From: Actinomycetota bacterium
Lineage (GTDB): Bacteria; Actinomycetota; Actinomycetes; Streptosporangiales; Streptosporangiaceae
Direction: 5' to 3'
DNA: 14,906 nt
Assembly: GCA_003168295.1 (NCBI GenBank)
Contig: PMST01000223.1
Coordinates: forward strand, 23,299 to 38,204
In this document: positions 1 through 6,467 of the stretch, piece after piece
Numbering within the stretch: the stretch's first letter is position 1
Layout: each line of letters begins with the position of its first letter
Program-made: the position numbers and the translations under genes
The notes under the pieces: generated by a model
Database searches by the model: none
What the model saw: only the letters and a program-made list of their open reading frames with translations
What the model was told of the DNA's origin: nothing

Positions 1-1060
1 CAAGGGCATCTTCCAGGACGGGCAGTACCCGTCGCGTGACTTCCTGGCCGCCCTGGACCCGCGCTTCGCCGGCTTCGCCGCCGACAAGCTCGCTCATCAG
101 ATTTCCCCGCTCGGCGCCCTGGCCGGCCGGCTGCGGCCCGCCGCGGCCGCGCTGACCGGCCTGCCCGCGGGGATCGCGGTCGCCGTCGGCAACGTGGACG
201 CGCACGTCACCGTGCCCGCGGCCGGCCCGGTGGCGGCCGGCAAGATGGTGGCGATCATGGGCACCTCCACCTGTCACGTGATGAACGCCGCCGAGCTCGC
301 CGAGATCGGTGGCATGTGCGGCGCGGTCGACGGCGGTATCATCGCCGGGCTGTGGGGATACGAGGCCGGCCAGAGCGCGGTCGGTGACATCTTCGCCTGG
401 TTCACGCGCAACGGGGTCCCCGGCGAGTTCGCCGACGAGGCGCGACGGCGCGGCGTGCCGCTGCCGGCCCTGCTGGACGAGAAGGCCTGCGAGCCCCCGC
501 CCGGCGCCAGCGGGCTGGTCGCGCTGGACTGGGAGGGCGGCAATCGCTCGGTCCTGGTCGACGGCCGGCTGTCCGGCGTCATCGTGGGGCTGACGCTGGC
601 GACCACGGCGCCGGAGATATACCGGGCGCTGCTCGACTCGACCGCATTCGGCACCCGGATGATCGTCGAGGAGTTCGGCGCCTCGGGCGTGCCGGTGACC
701 GAGTTCGTGGTGGCCGGCGGCCTGACCAAGAGCGCCCCGCTGATGCAGATCTACTCCGACGTCCTGCGGCGCCCGCTCAGCGTCATCGGCTCGGAGCAGG
801 CGGGCGCCCTGGGCTCGGCCATCCACGCGGCCGTGGCCGCGGGCGCCTACCCGGACGTGCCGGCCGCGGCCGCCGTCATGGGCCGTCTCTCCCGGGACGT
901 CTACCGGCCTGACGCGGCCCGCGCGGACGTGTACGACGAGCTGTACGCCGAATATGTCCAGCTGCACGACTATTTCGGGCGCGGAGGAAACTCGGTCATG
1001 CATCGGCTGCGGGCGATCCGCGACCGCGCTTATTTTAGCCGAACGGGCAGTGGTGCGTGA
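1..1060 (+). CDS. araB: Ribulokinase, C-terminal two thirds (5' end outside window)
   Basis: ATP-dependent phosphorylation of L-ribulose to L-ribulose 5-phosphate, the second step of arabinose breakdown in the cytoplasm. The frame is open from base 2 to the TGA at 1058-1060, giving 352 residues of a family usually near 550, so the start lies upstream. Fragment residues 63-69 read GNVDAHV, 81-92 read KMVAIMGTSTCH, 104-134 hold GGMCGAVDGG and GYEAGQSAVGDIFAWF, and 175-183 read LDWEGGNRS. These blocks are typical of ribulokinase rather than xylulo- or glycerol kinase. The FGGY C-terminal nucleotide-binding part follows (VVAGGLTKSAP near 237-247, SEQAGALGSAIHAAVAAGAY near 264-283). An internal GTG at 194 is only a valine codon within the GNVDAHV motif and is not a real start. 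araD follows after 30 bp, in the B-D-A order. Identification is firm; only the missing 5' end is unknown. Confidence 0.95.
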   Translation, partial: KGIFQDGQYPSRDFLAALDPRFAGFAADKLAHQISPLGALAGRLRPAAAALTGLPAGIAVAVGNVDAHVTVPAAGPVAAGKMVAIMGTSTCHVMNAAELAEIGGMCGAVDGGIIAGLWGYEAGQSAVGDIFAWFTRNGVPGEFADEARRRGVPLPALLDEKACEPPPGASGLVALDWEGGNRSVLVDGRLSGVIVGLTLATTAPEIYRALLDSTAFGTRMIVEEFGASGVPVTEFVVAGGLTKSAPLMQIYSDVLRRPLSVIGSEQAGALGSAIHAAVAAGAYPDVPAAAAVMGRLSRDVYRPDAARADVYDELYAEYVQLHDYFGRGGNSVMHRLRAIRDRAYFSRTGSGA

Positions 1061-1090
1061 TCCACGACGACGTTGGGAAAGGCGGGCCGG

Positions 1091-1753
1091 ATGAGCCCTG
1101 AGATTACTGCGCTGGCCGAAACGGTCTGCGCGCTGCACGCCGAACTCGTGCGCAACGGCCTGGTCGCCTGGACGTCGGGCAACGTGTCCGCGCGGGTTCC
1201 CGGGGCGGACCTGATGGTGATCAAGCCGAGCGGGGTCTCCTACGACGACCTGACCCCGTCCTCGATGGTGGTCTGCGACCTGGACGGCAAGCCGGTAGCG
1301 GCGGGCGGGCTCAGCCCGTCCAGCGATACCGCCACGCACGCCTACATTTACCGGCACATGCCCGAGGTCGCCGGGGTGGTGCACACGCACTCGACCTACG
1401 CGACCGCGTGGGCGGCGCGCGGTGAGGCCATCCCGTGCGTGATCACGGCCATGGCGGACGAGTTCGGCGGCGAGATCCCGGTCGGCCCGTTCGCGCTGAT
1501 CGGGAGCGACGAGATCGGCCGGGGCGTGGTCGCCACGCTGACCGGCCACCGCTCCCCCGCCGTGCTGATGCAAAGCCACGGCGTCTTCACCATCGGCGGT
1601 TCGGCCAAAGACGCGGTGAAGGCCGCCGTGATGTGCGAAGACGTGGCGCGCACGGTGCACCTCGCCCGGGCCTACGGCGAGCTGGTACCGCTGCCCGCCG
1701 ACCAGGTGGACGCCCTGCACGCTCGCTACAAGAACCAGTACGGCCAGCGCTGA
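1091..1753 (+). CDS. araD: L-ribulose-5-phosphate 4-epimerase
   Basis: Class II aldolase-fold, metal-dependent enzyme that epimerises L-ribulose 5-phosphate to D-xylulose 5-phosphate, feeding arabinose carbon into the pentose phosphate pathway. I chose ATG 1091 (220 aa) over an in-frame TTG at 1073. A purine-rich stretch (GGGAAAGGCGGG) precedes the ATG, nothing like a ribosome site precedes the TTG, and the family begins about here. Visible motifs are SGNVSAR at 29-35, KPSGVSYDDL at 45-54, SPSSDTATH at 75-83, metal-ligand HTH at 98-100 and QSHG with H163. Together these are the expected three zinc histidines. Length is slightly below the roughly 230 residues of the E. coli enzyme. It sits 30 bp after araB and 29 bp before araA, so co-transcription is likely. 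Related class II aldolases such as fuculose-phosphate aldolase share the fold, but the context settles the call. Confidence 0.94.
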   Translation: MSPEITALAETVCALHAELVRNGLVAWTSGNVSARVPGADLMVIKPSGVSYDDLTPSSMVVCDLDGKPVAAGGLSPSSDTATHAYIYRHMPEVAGVVHTHSTYATAWAARGEAIPCVITAMADEFGGEIPVGPFALIGSDEIGRGVVATLTGHRSPAVLMQSHGVFTIGGSAKDAVKAAVMCEDVARTVHLARAYGELVPLPADQVDALHARYKNQYGQR

Positions 1754-1782
1754 CAAGCGCTGAGAAGGAGAACTGACTTCAC

Positions 1783-3189
1783 ATGACCGCTTGGAACGAC
1801 CGTAAGCCACGCATTGGCATTCTCGGGATCATGCAGGACCTGTACGACGAGATGATCCCCGGGATCGCGCAGCGGCAGGAGGGGTACGCCGCCGAACTCG
1901 CCGCGCACCTGTCGGACGTGGGCGAGTTCATCCCGAGCAAGGCCGTCAAGTACCGCGCGGACGCCGAGCGCGCCATGCGCGAGTTCGAGAACGCGGACGT
2001 GGACGGCGTGCTCGTGGTCATGCTCACCTACGGCCCGGCCATGCGGGTGGCCCGGCTGCTCGCCGAGACCCGGCTCCCGGTCTGCCTGGCCAACATCCAG
2101 CCGGAACCCAGCGTGACACCCGCCTGGACGATGGACGACATGACCTACAACCAGGGCGTGCACGGTGCCCAGGACACGGCCAACGCCATGGTCCGGGCGG
2201 GCAAGCGGTTCACCGTGCTGACCGATGACTGGAAGAGCGCCTCGTTCCGCGCCGACGTCGGCCGCTGGGCCCGCGCGGCGGCTGCGGCCACCGCCTGGAA
2301 GCAGCTCAAGGTGGCGATCTTCGGCTACGCGATGAACGAGATGGGTGACATCCGCGTCGACGAGAGCGCGCTGGTCAGGACCCTCGGCCCGGCGATCATC
2401 TCGGTCGCGCAGGGCGATCTGTGGCGCGAGATGCAGGAGGTCAGCCAGGCCGCGATCGACGACGTCATCTCGTTCGAAGACTCTCATTTCGAGATCGACC
2501 CACGGCTGTCGACGGAGGAACGCACCGATCACGTGCGGATGCAGGTCGCGATCGAGCAGATCCTGGCCCGTGAGGGGTACGGCGCCTACACCGCGCACTT
2601 CGACGCGATCGGCGAGGACGGCCGGTTCGCCCGGCTGCCGCTGGCCGCGGCCTCGTCCCTGCTGGCCAAGGGCTACGGGTACGCCGCCGAGGGCGACGTG
2701 CTGACCGCGTCCCTGGTCTTCGCCAGCCACGTGCTGATCGGCAACGCGCACTTCACCGAGATGTACGCGATGGACTTCCCCTCGGACTCGATCCTGCAGA
2801 GTCACATGGGCGAGGGCAACTGGCAGATCGCCCGGTCCGACCGGCCGGTGAGGCTGGTCAAGCGGCCGCTCGGTATCGGCCGCCTGGCCGACCCGCCGAC
2901 GTTCGTGTTCCAGCTGCAGCCGGGCCCGGCCACCCTGGCCGCCCTGGTCTCGCTGGAAGGCGAGCGGTTCCGGCTGGTGGTGGCCGAGGGCGAGAACCTG
3001 GACAGCCAGGAACTGCCGGCCTTGGAGATGCCGTACGGGCAGTTCCGCCCGGCCTCCGGCCTGCGCAAGTGCCTGAACGGGTGGCTCTCGAACGGCGGAC
3101 CGCACCACGAGGTGATGAACCTGGGTCACCACGCCGCCGACTGGAAGGCCTTCTGCCAGGTCACCGGCATCGAGTTCGTCCAGGTGTAG
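1783..3189 (+). CDS. araA: L-arabinose isomerase (divergent)
   Basis: Converts L-arabinose to L-ribulose, the first step of the cytoplasmic pathway. It has 468 aa, a little shorter than the E. coli (500) and Bacillus (about 474-496) enzymes. The ATG at 1783 follows AGAAGGAG at 1763-1770. By motif and spacing, E303 (AAEGD), E326 (FTEMY), H341 (QSHM) and H441 or H442 (GPHHE) match the four manganese ligands known in E. coli AraA (E306, E333, H350, H450). The N-terminal Rossmann-like part contains GILGIMQDLYDEM (12-24) and VLVVMLTYGPA (76-86). The protein is clearly diverged: residues around the ligands differ from the usual enterobacterial wording (for example SHMGEGNWQIA in place of AHMLEV-type text). 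A broader-specificity isomerase of the arabinose/fucose isomerase superfamily is therefore possible, although the araB-araD context strongly favours arabinose. Confidence 0.9.
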   Translation: MTAWNDRKPRIGILGIMQDLYDEMIPGIAQRQEGYAAELAAHLSDVGEFIPSKAVKYRADAERAMREFENADVDGVLVVMLTYGPAMRVARLLAETRLPVCLANIQPEPSVTPAWTMDDMTYNQGVHGAQDTANAMVRAGKRFTVLTDDWKSASFRADVGRWARAAAAATAWKQLKVAIFGYAMNEMGDIRVDESALVRTLGPAIISVAQGDLWREMQEVSQAAIDDVISFEDSHFEIDPRLSTEERTDHVRMQVAIEQILAREGYGAYTAHFDAIGEDGRFARLPLAAASSLLAKGYGYAAEGDVLTASLVFASHVLIGNAHFTEMYAMDFPSDSILQSHMGEGNWQIARSDRPVRLVKRPLGIGRLADPPTFVFQLQPGPATLAALVSLEGERFRLVVAEGENLDSQELPALEMPYGQFRPASGLRKCLNGWLSNGGPHHEVMNLGHHAADWKAFCQVTGIEFVQV

Positions 3190-3196
3190 GGTTTGC

Positions 3197-3237
3197 GGCC
3201 GTCCGGTACCTGCTGGGCAAGACGGCCAGCTAGCTGG
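3197..3237. terminator. Inverted repeats between convergent araA and methyltransferase-like gene
   Basis: GGCCGTC (3197-3203) pairs perfectly with GACGGCC (3221-3227) across a 17-nt loop. A second perfect 12-bp palindrome, CCAGCTAGCTGG, spans 3226-3237, and its first nine bases recur at 3255-3263 over the stop of the opposing gene. There is no T tract, so this would be a GC-rich actinobacterial-type or bidirectional terminator. Location between convergent stop codons supports the call; strength is unknown. Confidence 0.45.
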
Positions 3238-3258
3238 GGAGCGGCGGGCGCGCGCCAG

Positions 3259-3744
3259 CTAGCGGGGGCGCGGCGGCCGCGGTAGCCAGCGGCGGACCGT
3301 GCGTCGGTAGGCGTCGTACGGCTCGCCGAACCGGGCGCGGAGCCTCGGTTCCTCGTAACAGGTGACGAACAGGTGGAAGGCGACCGCGAGCCCGCCGGCG
3401 TAGATAAGCAGGTCCACCGAGAAGAACAGCCAGGCCTGGCCGGAGACGATCAGCAAGGCGGCCAGGTAGATCGGGTTCCTGACCCAGCGGTACGGCCCGA
3501 TCGTGACGACCCGCCGCGGCGAGTCCCACAGCCCCGGTGTCCCCCGGCCTTGGGTGGCGAAGACCCACACGCACGCCAGGTACAGCAGGACGCCGACGGC
3601 GATGACCCCGGTGGCGTACCAGGCCACCGGGGCCGGCCAGGCGCCGTGCCGCCGCAGGATCAGCCAGGGAACGTACCCGCCCCCGGCTCCCGGCACGACC
3701 ACGGTGAAGACGAGGTTGCGCAGCGCCAGGCTCAGCCAGGTCAT
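3259..3744 (-). CDS. Isoprenylcysteine carboxyl methyltransferase-family membrane protein
   Basis: Small integral membrane protein (161 aa) of the ICMT/phospholipid methyltransferase superfamily, which uses S-adenosylmethionine at the membrane face. Visible are hydrophobic segments near residues 7-30, 42-63, 92-110 and 112-130. The signature GPYRWVRNPIY lies at 83-93 (many members have RHP where this has RNP), followed by the C-terminal EEPRLRARFGEPYDAY at 131-146, the part that binds SAM in characterised relatives. Bacterial members often have no proven substrate, and none can be named here. Its ATG overlaps the stop of the upstream minus-strand gene as ATGA, indicating translational coupling. 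It ends close to araA, tail to tail, and is unlikely to share its regulation. Confidence 0.85.
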   Translation of the reverse strand: MTWLSLALRNLVFTVVVPGAGGGYVPWLILRRHGAWPAPVAWYATGVIAVGVLLYLACVWVFATQGRGTPGLWDSPRRVVTIGPYRWVRNPIYLAALLIVSGQAWLFFSVDLLIYAGGLAVAFHLFVTCYEEPRLRARFGEPYDAYRRTVRRWLPRPPRPR

Positions 3745-4223
3745 CGGTGGCTCCCCCTGGCTGCTGTCCGGCGCCGGCCCGTCTCGGACAGCAGCCAGCC
3801 GGCCAAGGCGCAGATGACCAGGCCGTTGAGAGCGTGCAGGGCGCCGAGGAAGGGCACCCGGGTTCCGCCTTCGCCTAGTAGCGGCTCGACGATCAGGGCC
3901 AGCCCCGCGAGCGTTGCTGCCAGCCGCAGCGTCCGGCGGTGCTCCCGGGCCGCCCGGTCGGCTAGCGACACGGCGAGGATGAGCACCGCCAGCGCCGCGA
4001 TGATCACTCCGAGCACCATGTGTGCCCCGTACGCGTGGTCCGTCGGGGTGCCCGGGTTCTTGTTCATGGTGAAGGCCCCGAAGCCCGCCAGCGCGAACTG
4101 CACGGCGACCAAGGTGAGGACCGTCGCCACCAGGACGAATAGCACGGTATCGAGGCGGCCCCAGTGCTGGTGCTGGTGCTGGGCCTGCTGGCCGGCGGCC
4201 GCTTGGTGAGATGGTCTTGTCAT
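3741..4223 (-). CDS. DUF6220-like four-helix membrane protein
   Basis: Protein of 160 aa with four predicted membrane helices, near residues 26-50, 66-88, 100-116 and 128-146. The order (AVQFALAGFGAF, an AHMVLG helix start, a short third helix, then ALHALNGLVI) resembles the DUF6220 family as I recall it; no biochemical role is known to me. H68 and H130 lie near helix starts and could bind haem or metal, but that is only a suggestion. The N terminus is rich in Gln and His (HQHQHQH-like, residues 13-20), encoded by a short CTG/GTG-type repeat, and looks like a disordered tail. The ATG at 4223 is the only good start, with a weak upstream GGGAA. It is the first gene of a two-gene minus-strand operon with the methyltransferase-like gene and diverges from the PadR gene across 76 bp. 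Confidence 0.7.
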   Translation of the reverse strand: MTRPSHQAAAGQQAQHQHQHWGRLDTVLFVLVATVLTLVAVQFALAGFGAFTMNKNPGTPTDHAYGAHMVLGVIIAALAVLILAVSLADRAAREHRRTLRLAATLAGLALIVEPLLGEGGTRVPFLGALHALNGLVICALAGWLLSETGRRRTAARGSHR

Positions 4224-4247
4224 CGTCGTGTTCCCGTATAGCTAGCC

Positions 4248-4298
4248 TTGCAACATGTAGCGTTACTACTTATTGTGGCTAAGGGTAGCATGGCTACC
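4248..4298 (+). promoter_or_regulatory. padR promoter with two GTAGC-N4-CTAC operators
   Basis: A -35 candidate TTGCAA (4248-4253) and -10 candidate TATTGT (4271-4276) are separated by 17 bp. One palindromic site, GTAGCGTTACTAC (4257-4269), lies in the spacer. A second, GTAGCATGGCTAC (4285-4297, extended to a 6-bp arm by flanking G/C at 4284 and 4298), covers the likely transcription start and leader. Centre-to-centre spacing is 28 bp. Both sites share nine fixed positions and differ only in the core. This arrangement fits autorepression by the adjacent PadR protein, and the region is also the only upstream DNA of the divergent minus-strand operon. Boxes were assigned by eye. Confidence 0.6.
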
Positions 4299-4299
4299 T

Positions 4300-4638
4300 A
4301 TGAGGCCGGAAGCGCTGAAGGGTCACCTGGACGGCATGCTGCTCGCGGTCCTGGAACCAGGCCCGCGGCATGGGTACGCCATCATGGAGGCGCTGCGGGC
4401 CGGGAGCGACGGCCAGTTCGACCTGCCGACCGGCACCATCTACCCGGCCCTGCGTCGCCTGGAACGGGCCGGCCTGGTCGCCGGGACCTGGTCCGAGGCG
4501 GGCGGACGCCGGCGCCGCGTCTACGAGCTGACCCCGGCGGGCCGCCACACGCTGGATGCCGAGCGTGGCAGCTGGCGGCAGTTCTCAGCCGCCGTCACCG
4601 CCATGCTCGAACCCGTGCCCCGGCCGGTGACCTCGTGA
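4300..4638 (+). CDS. PadR-family transcriptional repressor
   Basis: Winged-helix regulator of 112 aa when started at ATG 4300. An in-frame TTG at 4273 would add nine residues but falls inside the -10 region and operator, so I reject it. The typical PadR layout is visible: GHLDGMLLAVL at 8-18, HGYAIMEALR at 24-33, the recognition-helix region GTIYPALRRLERAGLV at 45-60, and the wing GGRRRRVYELTPAG at 68-81. The short C terminus places it in the small PadR subfamily, which dimerises through the last helix. Its stop overlaps the GTG of the next gene (GTGA), a pairing with HAAS-domain membrane proteins that is common in Gram-positive bacteria. Ligand or inducer is unknown; two palindromes upstream suggest autoregulation. 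Confidence 0.92.
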   Translation: MRPEALKGHLDGMLLAVLEPGPRHGYAIMEALRAGSDGQFDLPTGTIYPALRRLERAGLVAGTWSEAGGRRRRVYELTPAGRHTLDAERGSWRQFSAAVTAMLEPVPRPVTS

Positions 4639-5372
4639 CCGGAGCGCCTGGCCGCCAGCTGGTGGAGGACTATCTGGCCGAGGTCGCCGCCCGGCTGCCT
4701 GGCCCGGCCCGGGAGCGGGCCAGCATCCTCGCCGAGCTGCGCGGCGGGCTCCTGGACACCGTCGATGCCTACCGTGACGCCGGGGTTTCCGCGGCGGACA
4801 CAGCGGACACGGCTCACGCGGCGGCCGCAGCGGCTGCAGCGGCGGCCATCGAGGAATTCGGTGACCCGGGACTGATCGCGGCCGCGTTCGGGCCGGGCCT
4901 GGCGCTCGGCCAGGCCCGCCGCGTCGCCCTCACCCTGCTCGTGACCGGCCCGCTGGTCGGCCTGCTCTGGGCGACCGCCGCCACCGCCAGCCACATCGGC
5001 AGCCGGCACGCCCCGCCGTGGCAGTGGGTCGGCGCGCTACCCGGGTCGCTGATGGTCTTCCCGCTGGCCGCCGCGATCGCGATCGCCGTGTGGACGGCGC
5101 TGTTCACCATCGCCGCGACCGGGCGCGCCACCCGGTGGCTGCCGGACCGTCCTCGCCTGGCTCCCGGCACCGCGGCCGTGGCCGGCTTCGGCGCGGCCGG
5201 CGCCGACGTGGCCCTGTTCGTGCTGCTGGCCAGCCAGCTCACCGTCGCACCCGGCGCGCTCGCAGCCGCTCCCACCGCCGCGGCGGCCGTGGCTAGCGCG
5301 ACCCGGCTGTTCCTGGCCGGACGGGCCGCATGCCGCTGCCTCACCACCCGCGCCGCGCTCGCCGGGCATTGA
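4635..5372 (+). CDS. HAAS-domain membrane protein paired with PadR
   Basis: Protein of 245 aa starting at GTG 4635, which overlaps the padR stop by 4 bp. The frame is open further upstream, but that part is only the shadow of padR. Residues 8-90 form the HAAS/permease-prefix type region: LVEDYLAEVAARLPGPARER, then ILAELRGGLLDTVDAYR, then AIEEFGDPGLIAAAFGPGLA. About four membrane helices follow (96-114, 136-161, 178-202, 208-230). HAAS-type proteins are found encoded next to PadR regulators and are thought to act in signalling or regulation of membrane proteins. A run of ten alanines (62-71) interrupts the HAAS region just before the AIEEFGDP block. No catalytic motif is visible, so function is unassigned beyond the domain. 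Confidence 0.8.
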   Translation: MTGAPGRQLVEDYLAEVAARLPGPARERASILAELRGGLLDTVDAYRDAGVSAADTADTAHAAAAAAAAAAIEEFGDPGLIAAAFGPGLALGQARRVALTLLVTGPLVGLLWATAATASHIGSRHAPPWQWVGALPGSLMVFPLAAAIAIAVWTALFTIAATGRATRWLPDRPRLAPGTAAVAGFGAAGADVALFVLLASQLTVAPGALAAAPTAAAAVASATRLFLAGRAACRCLTTRAALAGH

Positions 5373-5599
5373 CCACCACCGGCATGGTCGAGGTCGGGTT
5401 CTTGACTACCGAGTACGGCATGCCTTCAGTCGCCGGCAGCAGCCGGCACAATGGTCCATCGTGCCGGCTAGGTATTCGAGGATTGAAGGCGAAGCCCCGA
5501 ACGGAAGGGACTGGAGTTTCTAATGGGACATTTGTGGGCCCTGGTTACAGACCACGAACACCAACCCGACGTCGCGGATGCCGATGGCGTCCTCGGCGG
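5373..5599. other. Intergenic region between convergent genes
   Basis: This 227-bp stretch separates the stops of the HAAS gene and the TMEM175-like gene. It holds a strong hairpin at 5441-5469. On the minus strand, a short frame ending in TAG at 5520-5522 reads out as VVCNQGPQMSH, which may be a worn gene end but has no start or ribosome site. I see no other gene, RNA or repeat here. Confidence 0.5.
5441..5469. terminator. Hairpin between convergent genes
   Basis: AGCCGGCAC (5441-5449) and GTGCCGGCT (5461-5469) are perfect 9-bp complements around an 11-nt loop. The loop itself contains ATG/CAT that could extend the pairing. It lies 68 bp after the HAAS stop and 130 bp after the stop of the opposing gene, so a bidirectional terminator is the simplest reading. 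A T tract is absent. Confidence 0.6.
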
Positions 5600-6328
5600 T
5601 CAGTGGTTCGCGAGGCGGGAGGGGCCTCGATAGCGCAGTCGGCGGAGGCGTCCGACTACTACGGGGACCGCGAACCAGAACACCCAGGCGTAGGGGGTGG
5701 CGAAGAAGAACGGGATGGACAGGCCGAAGGCGGCCATCGGGATCCAGGTCTGCCAGCCCAGGGCGTTGACGACCGCCCGCGGCGCGTCGGGCGCCTGCCC
5801 GCGCGAGTCAATGTGCTTCAGCATGGCGAACTGTGCCACGGACTCCAGCGTCTGTATCAGGGCGTAAAACCCGAACCGCAGGGCGTGGGTATCGAGGGTC
5901 GGGGTCGGGTGTGCTCTGGCGGTGAGCAGATTGGTCGCGAACGGGGTGACGACGATCGTGAAGAGCCAGGCCATGTTGAGCGACCGCAACCGCGCGTCGG
6001 TCCGCTTGACGTAGCGGAATAGATCGTGATGACTACTCCACGCCGCGGCGATGGCCATGAAGCTGATCAGGAAGGCCGCGTAGTGGCCGTCATCGTGGCG
6101 GACCTGCGACCAGAGCTGATGTACGTTGCTCCCATCGGGCACCGGCAGCTCGATCGCGAGCAGCGTGATCGCGATGGCGACCACGGCATCGGAAAACAGG
6201 GTCAGCCGGTCGGTGGCACGCTCTTCGTATCGCTGCTCGCGATCGGGCCGTAGCCGATCATCTTCCGCGCTCAGTGTCAGCCCCCGTGATCCGCGTCCCG
6301 GACATTTCCGCCGGTCACATGAAATCAC
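5600..6328 (-). CDS. TMEM175/DUF1211-family potassium-channel-like protein
   Basis: Integral membrane protein, up to 242 aa. The hallmark of the family is clear: RLTLFSDAVVAIAITLLAIE at 41-60. The FSD motif (45-47) at the start of the first helix contributes to the pore in characterised TMEM175 potassium channels. About six helices are predicted (44-62, 84-98, 117-137, 150-172, 192-209, 211-228). Bacterial homologues with one six-helix unit form tetrameric K+-permeable channels, so that role is inferred here. The start is uncertain. The longest frame begins at GTG 6328 with no evident ribosome site, and the first 35 residues are not conserved-looking, so translation could be leaderless or begin downstream at a non-ATG codon. 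The upstream gene on the same strand lies 139 bp away, so they may or may not be co-transcribed. Confidence 0.88.
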   Translation of the reverse strand: MISCDRRKCPGRGSRGLTLSAEDDRLRPDREQRYEERATDRLTLFSDAVVAIAITLLAIELPVPDGSNVHQLWSQVRHDDGHYAAFLISFMAIAAAWSSHHDLFRYVKRTDARLRSLNMAWLFTIVVTPFATNLLTARAHPTPTLDTHALRFGFYALIQTLESVAQFAMLKHIDSRGQAPDAPRAVVNALGWQTWIPMAAFGLSIPFFFATPYAWVFWFAVPVVVGRLRRLRYRGPSRLANH

Positions 6329-6467
6329 GCGAACGGGTGAGGCGGAGGCGTTTACGGCCCCGGTGATCCGCCAGTGGGGTGCGGTGGCGGTGACCTGGGG
6401 CTGGTACCAGGATCGTTCCGGCCAAAGAAAGGGGGCGGGCGGCGGGTGGGCACCTTCCCGGGGAGGA

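Noticed and set aside
1726..3132. Long minus-strand open frame (468 codons) opposite araA
   Set aside because: Composition is His/Val/Arg/Gly-rich shadow of a clear araA gene; no domain or ribosome site. Long antisense frames are usual at this GC content.
3373..4209. Plus-strand frame of 278 codons opposite the two small membrane genes
   Set aside because: The minus-strand frames have helices, family motifs and ATGA coupling; this one is Pro/Arg/Ser-rich with no motif.
4248..4634. Upstream extension of the HAAS reading frame
   Set aside because: It overlaps padR in another frame and has no conserved text; GTG 4635 overlapping the padR stop is the natural start.
6401..6410. CTGGTACCAG palindrome between the two minus-strand genes
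   Set aside because: Only 10 bp, no loop, no similar copy elsewhere and no clear link to a promoter.
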